Assembly (NCBI GenBank): GCA_946482385.1
Contig: CAMLRI010000112.1
Location: forward strand, 1-6,977
From: an uncultured Cellvibrio sp.
GTDB lineage: Bacteria; Pseudomonadota; Gammaproteobacteria; Pseudomonadales; Cellvibrionaceae
Direction of reading: 5' to 3'
DNA length: 6,977 nt
Made by a program: the position numbers and the translations under genes
Notes under the pieces: generated by a model
What the model was told of the DNA's origin: nothing
The model's database searches: none
The model's input: only the letters and a program-made list of their open reading frames with translations
Shown: positions 1 through 5,950 of the stretch, piece after piece
How the letters are laid out: each line of letters opens with the position of its first letter
Numbering within the stretch: the stretch's first letter is position 1

Positions 1-812
1 CCCGCCGAGCGGTAGTTGACCATTTTGCCCAGGCTGACCGATGCAGCGAGTAATTTTTCGCGGGTGGCAGCGGGCAAATTGGGCGCGGGGGTTTCCTCCA
101 CTACTTTTTGGTTGCGGCGCTGCAAGGAGCAATCGCGTTCGCCCAGGGCCAATACATTGCCTTGGCCATCGCCAAAAATTTGCACTTCCACGTGGCGGGC
201 GTTATCGACAAAACGCTCCAGGAATACACCACTATCGCTAAAAAAGTTTTGCCCTAAACGTTTCACACTTTCATAAGCGTTAATTAATTCGGCTTCGCTG
301 TTGCAGCGCGTTAAACCTATGCCGCCACCGCCGGCGGTGCTTTTTAGCATAACCGGATAACCTAGCTGTGCCGCGGCGCGGGTGGCTTCTTCCACAGAAC
401 CTAACAAACCTGTGCCGGGCGTGAGCGGCACGCCGGCTTGTTCGGCGAGCTCACGGGAAGTGTGCTTTAAACCAAATTGGCGGATTTGTGCGGGGGTTGG
501 GCCGCAAAAGGCAATGCCTTCGGCTTCGCACTTTTCACAAAAGTTGGCGTTTTCCGAAAGGAAACCGTAACCGGGAATAATGGCTTGGGCGCCGGTTTCC
601 TTAGCGGCTGCGAGAATTAAATCGGCTTTTAAATAACTGTCGGCAGCGGTGTTGCCGCCCAGGCACACCGCTTTATCGCAGGCGGTAACATGGGCGGAAT
701 TGCGGTCTGCATCGGAATAGACAGCAACGGATTCTATGCCCATTTTTTTCAGGGTTTTGGCGATGCGAACCGCAATTTCCCCGCGGTTGGCGATAAGGAC
801 AGTTTTCAACAT
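1..812 (-). CDS. uca: Urea carboxylase, N-terminal part (runs off left edge)
   Basis: Urea carboxylase uses ATP, bicarbonate and a biotin carrier to turn urea into allophanate, the first step of urease-independent urea use in the cytoplasm. Only the first 270 codons are present; family members are about 1200 residues, so the carboxyltransferase and biotinyl domains lie outside. The visible part is the biotin carboxylase module. It has VLIANRGEIA at residues 5-14, PGYGFLSEN at 80-88, FGLKHT at 113-118 (typical of urea carboxylase rather than acetyl- or propionyl-CoA carboxylases), the glycine-rich ATP-grasp loop STAGGGGIGL at 158-167, ERDCSLQRRNQKVVEE at 225-240, and YRSAG at the edge. The ATG at 812-810 has a GGAG site 7 nt upstream (820-823). 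The allophanate hydrolase gene directly upstream on the same strand supports urea carboxylase over other biotin enzymes. No promoter is visible between the two genes, so it is probably expressed from the atzF promoter. Confidence 0.93.
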   Translation of the reverse strand, partial: MLKTVLIANRGEIAVRIAKTLKKMGIESVAVYSDADRNSAHVTACDKAVCLGGNTAADSYLKADLILAAAKETGAQAIIPGYGFLSENANFCEKCEAEGIAFCGPTPAQIRQFGLKHTSRELAEQAGVPLTPGTGLLGSVEEATRAAAQLGYPVMLKSTAGGGGIGLTRCNSEAELINAYESVKRLGQNFFSDSGVFLERFVDNARHVEVQIFGDGQGNVLALGERDCSLQRRNQKVVEETPAPNLPAATREKLLAASVSLGKMVNYRSA

Positions 813-840
813 GCTTCTTCTCCGACTGTAATTTTGTTGT

Positions 841-1005
841 TAATCCCTCCCCGGCCCTCCCTTTTACAAAGGGAGGGGCGACTCCCCGCGAAAAGGCTCC
901 GCAGTTTCACTCTGCCCTTTTGCAAAGGGAGGGAGTGACTTCCCGCGAAAAAGCTCCGCAGTTTCGCCCCTCCCCTTGGTAAAAGGGGAGGCCGGGAGGG
1001 GATTA
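841..1005. repeat. MITE-like palindromic repeat element between atzF and uca
   Basis: A non-coding element fills most of the gap between the two urea genes. Its ends form 25-bp imperfect terminal inverted repeats: 841-865, starting TAATCCCTCCCCGG, against the complement of 981-1005, starting TAATCCCCTCCCGG. They match at 21 of 25 positions. Inside are two tandem direct repeats (868-923 and 924-981), each starting AAAGGGAGGG and sharing CCCGCGAAAA-(G/A)-GCTCCGCAGTTTC. Three hairpins result: 855-864 with 868-877 (10 bp perfect, 3-nt loop), 915-920 with 924-929, and 969-977 with 983-991 (9 bp perfect). The right terminus contains the atzF TAA stop. There is no transposase, so it would be a non-autonomous or REP-like dispersed element; the class is inferred. 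In the mRNA it could act as an intercistronic stabiliser or partial terminator. Confidence 0.8.
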
Positions 1006-2793
1006 CTTCTGTAGTGATTTGATATAAGCCCGCCAGCCACCCAGGTGGGTAATATCGGTGGCGCCTGCTACGGCAGCGCCCTCGCAAATAAAACCTTTTA
1101 CTTCGCGGCCATCGTTCAAGGTGAGTGTGCCTATGCCGAGTGGTGCGGGAATCAAGGCGACAAAACTGCCAAAGTGCTGCACAGGCACATCCCAGAGTTC
1201 CACAATAATTTCTGCACCTTGAGAATTTGTGCGAATTAATCCGGGTTTGGGTGGTGTGGTGTTGGGCAATGCGTACAGGCGATAATTTTTGGCGGTGAAA
1301 CTGCTCTCTACAAACAGCGCGTTGCGCTCCTGCAATTGGCTATTGAGCGGCATGCCGGTAAGGTGAGCGCCCACCACTGCCAAGCGCACATAACCCTTGG
1401 GTGGATTTTTTTCTGCGCTGAATTGCGGCAGCGGTTTGCCCGTGGCCCCCAGGGGTAATTCGCTGGCGGCCTGCCAGTGTTTACCAAAGGCGGCGAGGGC
1501 GGCGTCTTGCCAGGCGGGGGCAATCAGGGTGATGCCAAACGGCAGGCCATCGCTGCGCATGGCTGCGGGCAGCGCAAGGGCCGAGCAATCGGCCAGGTTG
1601 ACAAAATTGGTGTAGGTGCCCAGCTGGCTGTTAACGCCAATAGGGTCGGCATTCACCTGGGCCATACTGGGGTGGCGCGGTGCGGTGGGCACCAAGAGTG
1701 CATCCACACCGGCCATCAGCAATTGAATTTTTCGCGCAAGCTCGGCGCGTTGGTATTCGGCAGCGAATGCATCGGTAGCGGAAAAACTTATCGCTTTTGC
1801 AACAATGCTGCGGACTACTTCATTCATATCTTCGGCGTGGTTTTGCATAAATTCGCCGATGGCGGCGTGGCGCTCTGCCACCCAGGCACCGCCATAAAGT
1901 AGCTGCGCCAGTTGATACATGGGGGCGAAATCCATCTCGATAATATCCACGCCCAATGCCCGCATTTTGTGAAGGCTTTGCTCCCAGGCGGCTTGCGCCT
2001 GGCTATCGCCAAACCAGTTGGGATTTTGCGGAATGGCAAAGCGGGGTTTGCTGGAAAAGTAGCGTGCGGTTGCGCCTGGGTGGCGCGAGTAGCTATCGCT
2101 TTCGTCGAAGCCTTCCATGATCTGTGCAATATTTTCAGCGTCGCTCACCGTGAGCGCAAAAATAGAAACGCAATCCAGGCTACGGCAGGCGGGCACCACA
2201 CCGCTGGTGCTGAAACGGCCTTTGCTGGGTTTTAGCCCCACAATATTGTTAAAACCGGCGGGCACGCGGCCGGAGCCGGCGGTGTCTGTGCCCAGGCTAA
2301 AGGGCACCAGGCCCTGCGCAACGCAGGTGGCCGAACCGGAGCTGGAGCCGCCAGAAACATAATCCGGGTTAAAACTATTGGGCACGGCGCCATAGGGTGA
2401 GCGGGTGCCCACCAGGCCAGTGGCGAATTGGTCCAGGTTGGTTTTGCCGATCACTATGGCGCCCGCCGCTTTTAGCCGCGCCACACTGGTGGCATCGGCC
2501 TGGGGGATATAGGTAAAGGCAGGGCAGCCGGCGGTGGTGGGTATGCCTGCAACGTCTATGTTGTCTTTCACCGCAAAGGGAATGCCGTACAGCGGCAGGG
2601 TGTCCACTGTGCCCAGGCTGGGTAGGGCGCTGAGTTGTTGCTGCAGCTCGGCTGCGGACAATAGATAGATCCAGCTGTGGTCAGCCGGGTCTATCTGCTC
2701 GCGCAGCTGGATCAGTGCTGTTTCCGGTTCCAGGTGACCGGCCTGGTAAGCGGCGCGCCATTCATTAATTGTCCAACCGTGGGTTTGGCTCAT
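1003..2793 (-). CDS. atzF: Allophanate hydrolase
   Basis: Allophanate hydrolase splits allophanate (urea-1-carboxylate) to CO2 and two ammonia, completing the ATP-dependent urea pathway with urea carboxylase. The protein is a full-length 596 residues. The amidase-signature domain (about 60-445) shows the Ser-cisSer-Lys triad: K76 in AVKDN, S150 in GGSSSGS, and S174 in GTDTAGSGRVPA. The spacing (74 and 24 residues) equals that of AtzF of Pseudomonas sp. ADP (K91, S165, S189). The C-terminal domain (about 467-590) contains VVGAHLTGMPLN with H477. In the yeast enzyme an equivalent His-containing C-terminal domain decarboxylates the N-carboxycarbamate intermediate, so both half-reactions are probably present. 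The ATG at 2793 has AGGA 6 nt upstream (2803-2800). It is the first gene after a sigma-54-type promoter and is followed by uca after 190 bp. The TAA stop lies within the terminus of the repeat element. Confidence 0.96.
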   Translation of the reverse strand: MSQTHGWTINEWRAAYQAGHLEPETALIQLREQIDPADHSWIYLLSAAELQQQLSALPSLGTVDTLPLYGIPFAVKDNIDVAGIPTTAGCPAFTYIPQADATSVARLKAAGAIVIGKTNLDQFATGLVGTRSPYGAVPNSFNPDYVSGGSSSGSATCVAQGLVPFSLGTDTAGSGRVPAGFNNIVGLKPSKGRFSTSGVVPACRSLDCVSIFALTVSDAENIAQIMEGFDESDSYSRHPGATARYFSSKPRFAIPQNPNWFGDSQAQAAWEQSLHKMRALGVDIIEMDFAPMYQLAQLLYGGAWVAERHAAIGEFMQNHAEDMNEVVRSIVAKAISFSATDAFAAEYQRAELARKIQLLMAGVDALLVPTAPRHPSMAQVNADPIGVNSQLGTYTNFVNLADCSALALPAAMRSDGLPFGITLIAPAWQDAALAAFGKHWQAASELPLGATGKPLPQFSAEKNPPKGYVRLAVVGAHLTGMPLNSQLQERNALFVESSFTAKNYRLYALPNTTPPKPGLIRTNSQGAEIIVELWDVPVQHFGSFVALIPAPLGIGTLTLNDGREVKGFICEGAAVAGATDITHLGGWRAYIKSLQK

Positions 2794-2812
2794 GCGGATT
2801 CCTGCGTTTTAT

Positions 2813-2838
2813 ATACAATCTTGGATACAAGTTTGTAT
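2813..2838. promoter_or_regulatory. ATACAA inverted/direct repeat, candidate operator of atzF
   Basis: A perfect inverted repeat ATACAA-GT-TTGTAT (2825-2838) straddles the predicted start site of the sigma-54 promoter, from about -8 to +6. A third ATACAA half-site occurs at 2813-2818, in direct orientation and 12 bp away. TTGTAT/ATACAA half-sites are typical of FadR-subfamily GntR repressors, and GntR-type regulators are often found with urea amidolyase genes. The placement would suit a repressor that blocks open-complex formation. The regulator is inferred and none is encoded in this window. Confidence 0.5.
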
Positions 2839-2840
2839 TC

Positions 2841-2856
2841 AGCAGAAACCGTGCCA
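2841..2856 (-). promoter_or_regulatory. Sigma-54 (-24/-12) promoter for atzF-uca
   Basis: Read on the minus strand this is TGGCACGGTTTCTGCT, against the RpoN consensus TGGCACG-N4-TTGCW. The GG and GC elements have the exact 10-bp spacing, and the only deviation is C for the first T of TTGC. With C2842 at -12, transcription would begin near 2830, leaving a 5' leader of about 37 nt containing the AGGA site. Sigma-54 promoters driven by NtrC are well known for nitrogen-scavenging operons, which fits urea use. No convincing NtrC enhancer site was found upstream, so the activator is unidentified. Confidence 0.8.
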
Positions 2857-2863
2857 GGCTTTT

Positions 2864-2877
2864 TTGTGGCGCCACAA
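2864..2877. promoter_or_regulatory. Perfect 14-bp palindrome upstream of the atzF promoter
   Basis: TTGTGGC|GCCACAA is a gap-free palindrome centred about 41 bp upstream of the predicted atzF start site, 7 bp beyond the -24 motif. The lack of a loop argues for a DNA-binding site of a dimeric protein rather than an RNA hairpin. It is close for a classical sigma-54 enhancer, so it could bind an additional regulator or IHF-like co-factor. I do not recognise the motif. Confidence 0.4.
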
Positions 2878-3082
2878 TCATCCTTTGTGCTACTTAAAAA
2901 ATAATAAAAATCAATTGGTTATGTAATTTTTACCGCGTGCTGGCCAGGTGTTTTTCAACGGCCGTTGGGATTTTTTTATGCGCCCATCTTGTGCAGGGGG
3001 CTGTGCATGCGGGTTCAGCTTGGTGCGCGATTTTGCGTTCAAGGCGATAGGGGTGCGACTGTTGCTGGGTTTTAGGGGGCAA

Positions 3083-3116
3083 TTGCTGCAGAATCGCGCC
3101 AGCACCTCTATATAAG
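3083..3116 (+). promoter_or_regulatory. Possible sigma-70 promoter for dgt
   Basis: TATATA (3109-3114), overlapping TATAAG (3111-3116), is a reasonable -10 box. The best upstream -35 candidates are TTGCTG (3083, spacer too long at 20 bp) or CTGCAG (3086, 17-bp spacer but poor match). A start near 3120-3123 would leave the ATG at 3121 without a leader, which supports the ATG at 3145 as the dgt start. Confidence 0.3.
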
Positions 3117-3134
3117 ATCAATGTGTCTATTACT

Positions 3135-3138
3135 GGAA
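3135..3138 (+). promoter_or_regulatory. Ribosome-binding site fixing the dgt start at 3145
   Basis: GGAA lies 6 nt before the ATG at 3145. The in-frame ATG at 3121, eight codons upstream, has no purine-rich site before it. A further ATG at 3151 (MSM-NWN) is a close alternative. Confidence 0.55.
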
Positions 3139-3144
3139 TTTTTT

Positions 3145-4512
3145 ATGAGCATGAACTGGAACCAACTCCTCTGCGCCGATCGCCTGGGGCAGCGTGCCGC
3201 CAAGCATGAGGAGGGGCGCTCGCCGTTTCACTCGGATCACGACAAGATTATTTTTTCCGGCGCCTTCCGCCGCCTGGCGCGCAAGACGCAGGTGCACCCC
3301 CTGGCCACCAACGACCATATCCACAACCGTATGACCCACAGTTTGGAGGTGGCCTGTGTGGGCCGCACCCTGGGGATTCGCGTTGGCCAGGCTCTGAAAG
3401 ATAAAGGCGATTTGCCTGCCCATATTTGGCCGACAGATATTGGCGACATAGTGCAGGCCACCTGCCTGGCGCACGATATTGGCAACCCGCCTTTTGGCCA
3501 CACCGGGGAAGATGCGATTCGCAACTGGTTCCAAAAAGAGGGCGCGGAATTTTTGCGCGAGCTATCGCCAGCGGAGCAGGACGACATTCGCGCGTTTGAA
3601 GGCAATGCCCAGGGCTTGCGGGTACTGACAACATCTGAATACCACCAGTACCATGACGGTATGCGTTTGACCTATGCCACCCTGGCCTCGTCCATTAAAT
3701 ACCCCTGGACTTCATCGCCCACCGTCATGGGGCAGCGCCCGAAAAATAACAAGTACGGTATCTTCCAATCCGAGCGCCATTACTTTCACGAAATCGCGCA
3801 AAAAACCGGCCTGATCGAGCGCGGCAGCGATTGGTATTGTCGCCACCCCTTGGTGTATTTAATGGAGGCTGCCGACGATTTTTGCTACGGCATTATCGAC
3901 CTGGAAGATGGTTTGGAAATGGGGATTTTGCAGTGGGCGGAAATTTACGAATTGCTGCACCCGGTAATTGCCGATTCGCCCCAGTTGGACGATTTGCAGC
4001 GGCTGCTGAAAAAAGTTAACGATGGTCGCAAGCCGGCGCTGGTGCGGGGCAAGGTAATTGATGCATTTATCCAGGCGGGCACCCAGGCGTTTATCCGCCA
4101 CCAGGAAGCGTTTTTACACGGCGAAGTGGAAGGCGATTTGATTTCCCTGTGCGAACCCAAGGTGCGCGATGCGGTGCAAGCGGCCAAGGATTTAGCCAAG
4201 CGCAAAATATTCAACCACTCGCGCCGGGTGGAATTGGAAATTGGTGCCTACACGGTGATAGGCACACTGCTGGATACTATTTGCAGCGCGGTCTACGCCT
4301 CCCTGGGGGACCCGGCGCAAATGACTTACAAAGACAACCGGGTGATGGCGTTGATCGGCGAAAATAATTTCCACCCGCTGGTGAGTAAAAAGGAAAGCAA
4401 TTACCAATACCTGGCGCTGATGGCAGTGATTGATTACATCAGCGGCATGACCGACAACTACGCCACCAACCTGGCTAAACAATTTAACGGTATGGGGTAC
4501 TCCCATTATTAA
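3145..4512 (+). CDS. dgt: Deoxyguanosinetriphosphate triphosphohydrolase (dGTPase)
   Basis: This HD-superfamily enzyme hydrolyses dGTP (sometimes other dNTPs) to the deoxynucleoside and inorganic triphosphate, controlling cytosolic dNTP levels and replication fidelity. From the 3145 start it has 455 residues, somewhat shorter than E. coli Dgt (about 505). HD-domain metal ligands are visible: H65 in RMTHSLEV, H110-D111 in CLAHDIGNPPFGHTGED, and an Asp in EAADD (241-245). H119 and E122 sit at the same spacing as the catalytic H126/E129 of E. coli Dgt. The N-terminal segment SDHDKIIFSGAFRRLARKTQV (30-50) is typical of the family. A longer reading from 3121 adds MCLLLEFF, which looks non-native. 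The downstream membrane-protein gene starts 24 bp after the stop and is probably co-transcribed. Related dGTPases can act against phages, but nothing here indicates a defence island, so a housekeeping role is preferred. Confidence 0.93.
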   Translation: MSMNWNQLLCADRLGQRAAKHEEGRSPFHSDHDKIIFSGAFRRLARKTQVHPLATNDHIHNRMTHSLEVACVGRTLGIRVGQALKDKGDLPAHIWPTDIGDIVQATCLAHDIGNPPFGHTGEDAIRNWFQKEGAEFLRELSPAEQDDIRAFEGNAQGLRVLTTSEYHQYHDGMRLTYATLASSIKYPWTSSPTVMGQRPKNNKYGIFQSERHYFHEIAQKTGLIERGSDWYCRHPLVYLMEAADDFCYGIIDLEDGLEMGILQWAEIYELLHPVIADSPQLDDLQRLLKKVNDGRKPALVRGKVIDAFIQAGTQAFIRHQEAFLHGEVEGDLISLCEPKVRDAVQAAKDLAKRKIFNHSRRVELEIGAYTVIGTLLDTICSAVYASLGDPAQMTYKDNRVMALIGENNFHPLVSKKESNYQYLALMAVIDYISGMTDNYATNLAKQFNGMGYSHY

Positions 4513-4527
4513 TCGCGTTTGCGTGTT

Positions 4528-4531
4528 GGAG
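4528..4531 (+). promoter_or_regulatory. Ribosome-binding site fixing a GTG start at 4537
   Basis: GGAG sits 5 nt before GTG 4537. The upstream in-frame TTG at 4519 would overlap this site and has no site of its own. The ATG at 4558 lies inside the first hydrophobic segment and lacks a clear site. Confidence 0.6.
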
Positions 4532-4536
4532 TTTGT

Positions 4537-5427
4537 GTGAAGGTTTCCGGTTCTTTAATGGTGGCGCTGCTGTTGGTGGTGCCATTTTTTTTTGTGGGCG
4601 GCCCAGATTGGTTAGCCACACCAGTGTTTCGCAGTGTATGGAACCTGGGGCATGTAATTTTTTTTGCAGTGTTGGGTATTTTGTTGCAGCGCTTAACCCG
4701 CGAGCGCGGCCTGCATTTATGGCTGGGTGCATCCCTGGCGGTGTTGCTGGCCAGTGTGGCGATTGAATATATCCAAAAGCACCTGGGGCGCGATGCCAGC
4801 TGGCAGGATGTCGCCAACAATCTGGTCGGCTTATGGCTGGGTTTGGTGTGGGCCTATCCCAAGCGCTACCCCCTGGGTTTGCTTCTGTTGTGTACTGCCC
4901 TGGTGCTGCCAGGCTTGGCGGGTGTTGTTATCGCCCTGGCGGTGGAAGTAAAACAGGCTTGGCAGTTCCCGCAGTTGGCTGGGTTTGAATCCTCCCTGGA
5001 GCGGCGTCGGGCCAGTGGCCGGGTGTGGCGCAGTAGCGAGCAGGCCAGCCAGGGAAATTATTCGCTGGCCATGCATTTTTATCCTAAAGGCTATTCAACG
5101 ATTGACCTGGAGGTTTATCGCGGTGACTGGTCTGGTTATAAAGCATTGGCGATGGATATTTATATTCCTGGCACGGAACCCCTGCGTTTAACCTTGCGGG
5201 TCAATGATCGCCAGCACAACCGCAATGGCAACGCCTATAGCGATAGGTTTAACCAATCATTGCTGTTGGTGCCGGGGTGGAATCTGCTGCGGTTTTCCTT
5301 GGAGGATATCGCCAAGGCGCCCAAGGGGCGGCGAATGGATCTAGCCCAGATAACCCATGTCACCCTGTTCAGCAAAGATTTGCCGGAAGGGCGCAGGGCT
5401 TATTGGGATAATGTGCGGTTGGAATAA
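4537..5427 (+). CDS. VanZ-like membrane protein with C-terminal carbohydrate-binding-like domain
   Basis: The product has two parts over 296 residues. Residues 1-136 form a VanZ-type module with about five hydrophobic segments (about 6-20, 35-52, 58-77, 95-107, 112-136). The conserved polar pattern is H39, E77-x2-Q80, R85, D91 and N94/N95 with G98. VanZ gave its name to a teicoplanin-resistance factor, but the role of most relatives is unknown. Residues about 145-296 are soluble and beta-rich, with YSLAMHFYP, DWSGYKALAMDIYIPG (197-212), LRLTLRVND, VPGWNLLRFSLEDI (245-258) and a terminal AYWDNVRLE. That pattern resembles the jelly-roll, galactose-binding-like (CBM11/CIA30-like) folds. If so, this half may bind a glycan at the cell envelope; its side of the membrane is not determined. 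The GTG start is chosen from its ribosome-binding site. It follows dgt by 24 bp, with no evident functional link to nucleotide metabolism. Confidence 0.8.
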   Translation: MKVSGSLMVALLLVVPFFFVGGPDWLATPVFRSVWNLGHVIFFAVLGILLQRLTRERGLHLWLGASLAVLLASVAIEYIQKHLGRDASWQDVANNLVGLWLGLVWAYPKRYPLGLLLLCTALVLPGLAGVVIALAVEVKQAWQFPQLAGFESSLERRRASGRVWRSSEQASQGNYSLAMHFYPKGYSTIDLEVYRGDWSGYKALAMDIYIPGTEPLRLTLRVNDRQHNRNGNAYSDRFNQSLLLVPGWNLLRFSLEDIAKAPKGRRMDLAQITHVTLFSKDLPEGRRAYWDNVRLE

Positions 5428-5461
5428 GGGATAACAATAAAAAGTAATAAGGCGGGAAGTT

Positions 5462-5483
5462 GGCCCCGGGCATGCCCGGAGCC
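5462..5483. repeat. Palindrome between convergent genes
   Basis: The core CCGGGCATGCCCGG (5466-5479) is a perfect palindrome, extended by GGC/GCC arms around one mismatch. It lies between the ends of the VanZ-like gene (+) and the small gene (-). It could form a GC-rich hairpin and end transcription from both sides, but no run of T follows on either strand, so it is not a canonical intrinsic terminator. Confidence 0.4.
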
Positions 5484-5499
5484 TGGGAGATCCAGAGGA

Positions 5500-5703
5500 T
5501 TAAAAATCCAGGTCTGAAAAATCGCCGTAACCTAATTGGTCTTTAATACGGCGGCGCTCCAAACGGTCTTCTATTTTGCGGCGCATTTCCAGGGTGTGCT
5601 GGCTGGCTTCTTTACCGGTGAGCTTTGGGGTTGCCTCTTCATCCTCGATTTCAATGCTTTCACCGATCAGATCTGCATCTTGCGACTCTACATCTACAGA
5701 CAT
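5500..5703 (-). CDS. Small charged protein, PA3496-like putative regulator
   Basis: This is a 67-residue cytoplasmic protein with no membrane segment or signal. Residues 1-28 are acidic (for example EIEDEEA). Residues 39-57 form a charged, probably helical stretch (EMRRKIEDRLERRRIKDQL), and the end is aromatic/acidic, GYGDFSDLDF. This layout of acidic head, RR-x-IE-x2-LE-RRR helix and short FxDL tail matches my recollection of the small Pseudomonas PA3496-type putative regulatory proteins. No biochemical function is known to me. The start is well supported by GGAG (5711-5714) 7 nt before the ATG at 5703. It is monocistronic, convergent with the VanZ-like gene and divergent from rimB. Confidence 0.7.
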   Translation of the reverse strand: MSVDVESQDADLIGESIEIEDEEATPKLTGKEASQHTLEMRRKIEDRLERRRIKDQLGYGDFSDLDF

Positions 5704-5892
5704 AAGACTACTCCAGTATTAACAGATATAGGGGTGGTTAAGAGTGGGGCGCGCAACATCGGCTTATTACCTGAGGGTGGCGCTGTGCCGGCGCTATTTA
5801 CCATAGCCGGCCTTAAAACAAAAGCAAATTCTTGCGCCGTTATAAAGATTTTTTCTTTTACCCAGGTGGCTCGTCTAAGGTAAAAAGCGCAG

Positions 5893-5915
5893 CCATAAAC
5901 GACCCCTATTTATGG
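5893..5915 (+). repeat. Hairpin-forming inverted repeat in rimB leader
   Basis: CCATAAA pairs perfectly with TTTATGG across a 9-nt loop. AGC (5890-5892 region) and GCT (5918-5920) could extend the stem past a small bulge. It lies about 40 nt before the rimB start, upstream of its ribosome-binding site, where it could be an RNA structure or a protein-binding operator. Confidence 0.35.
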
Positions 5916-5945
5916 ATGCTTGGCACTGCTAAAAACATGGCTAAA

Positions 5946-5950
5946 GAGGA
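5946..5950 (+). promoter_or_regulatory. Ribosome-binding site supporting the rimB TTG start
   Basis: GAGGA is spaced 6 nt from TTG 5957. An in-frame stop (TAA, 5942-5944) leaves no upstream alternative, and the next residues (NTLQQDILGW) begin the conserved domain. Confidence 0.65.

Larger units (their letters stand above)
2794..3144. other. Divergent intergenic region atzF / dgt
   Basis: This 351-bp gap separates the divergently transcribed atzF and dgt. The left 85 bp holds the atzF leader, the ATACAA repeats, the sigma-54 promoter and the 14-bp palindrome. An AT-rich stretch with little structure follows (about 2890-2935). Next is a perfect 12-bp palindrome, CAACGGCCGTTG (2956-2967), flanked by five T on the left and GGA plus seven T on the right. 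Beyond it, about 2990-3110 is GC-richer with repeated GTGC words (3001, 3023, 3053). No ORF with a credible ribosome-binding site was found. The right end carries a weak sigma-70-like box for dgt. Confidence 0.7.

Noticed and set aside
868..991. CRISPR-like pattern of hairpin repeats with spacers
   Set aside because: The sequences between the hairpins are nearly identical to each other, and there are only two units, so it is a tandem repeat and not an array with unique spacers.
806..1087. 93-residue minus-strand ORF across the repeat element
   Set aside because: It is translated from the palindromic repeat itself and shows repeated LRS-x-FAGS and LPLQKG-type peptides. It overlaps the end of atzF and has no credible ribosome-binding site.
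2956..2967. CAACGGCCGTTG palindrome followed by GGA and a T run, resembling a terminator
   Set aside because: The stem without a loop reduces to 4 bp, and no gene ends upstream on the plus strand. It might be a protein-binding site but has no support.
3012..3026. Possible NtrC enhancer (GGTTCAGCTTGGTGC) about 185 bp upstream of the atzF start
   Set aside because: One half-site (TTGGTGC) is good, but the other half matches GCACC poorly, so it cannot be called an NtrC site from sequence alone.
3130..3634. Three long minus-strand ORFs opposite dgt
   Set aside because: They are antisense shadows of the well-conserved dgt reading frame and have no family resemblance or ribosome-binding site.
3145..4512. 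Anti-phage dGTPase defence system
   Set aside because: The enzyme family can act in defence, but there is no toxin, recombinase, mobile element or other defence gene nearby. The setting looks like ordinary housekeeping chromosome.
5536..5883. 115-residue plus-strand ORF covering the small gene and the rimB leader
   Set aside because: It is antisense to the convincing 67-residue gene with a good ribosome-binding site, has a composition without recognisable motifs, and ends in the leader region.
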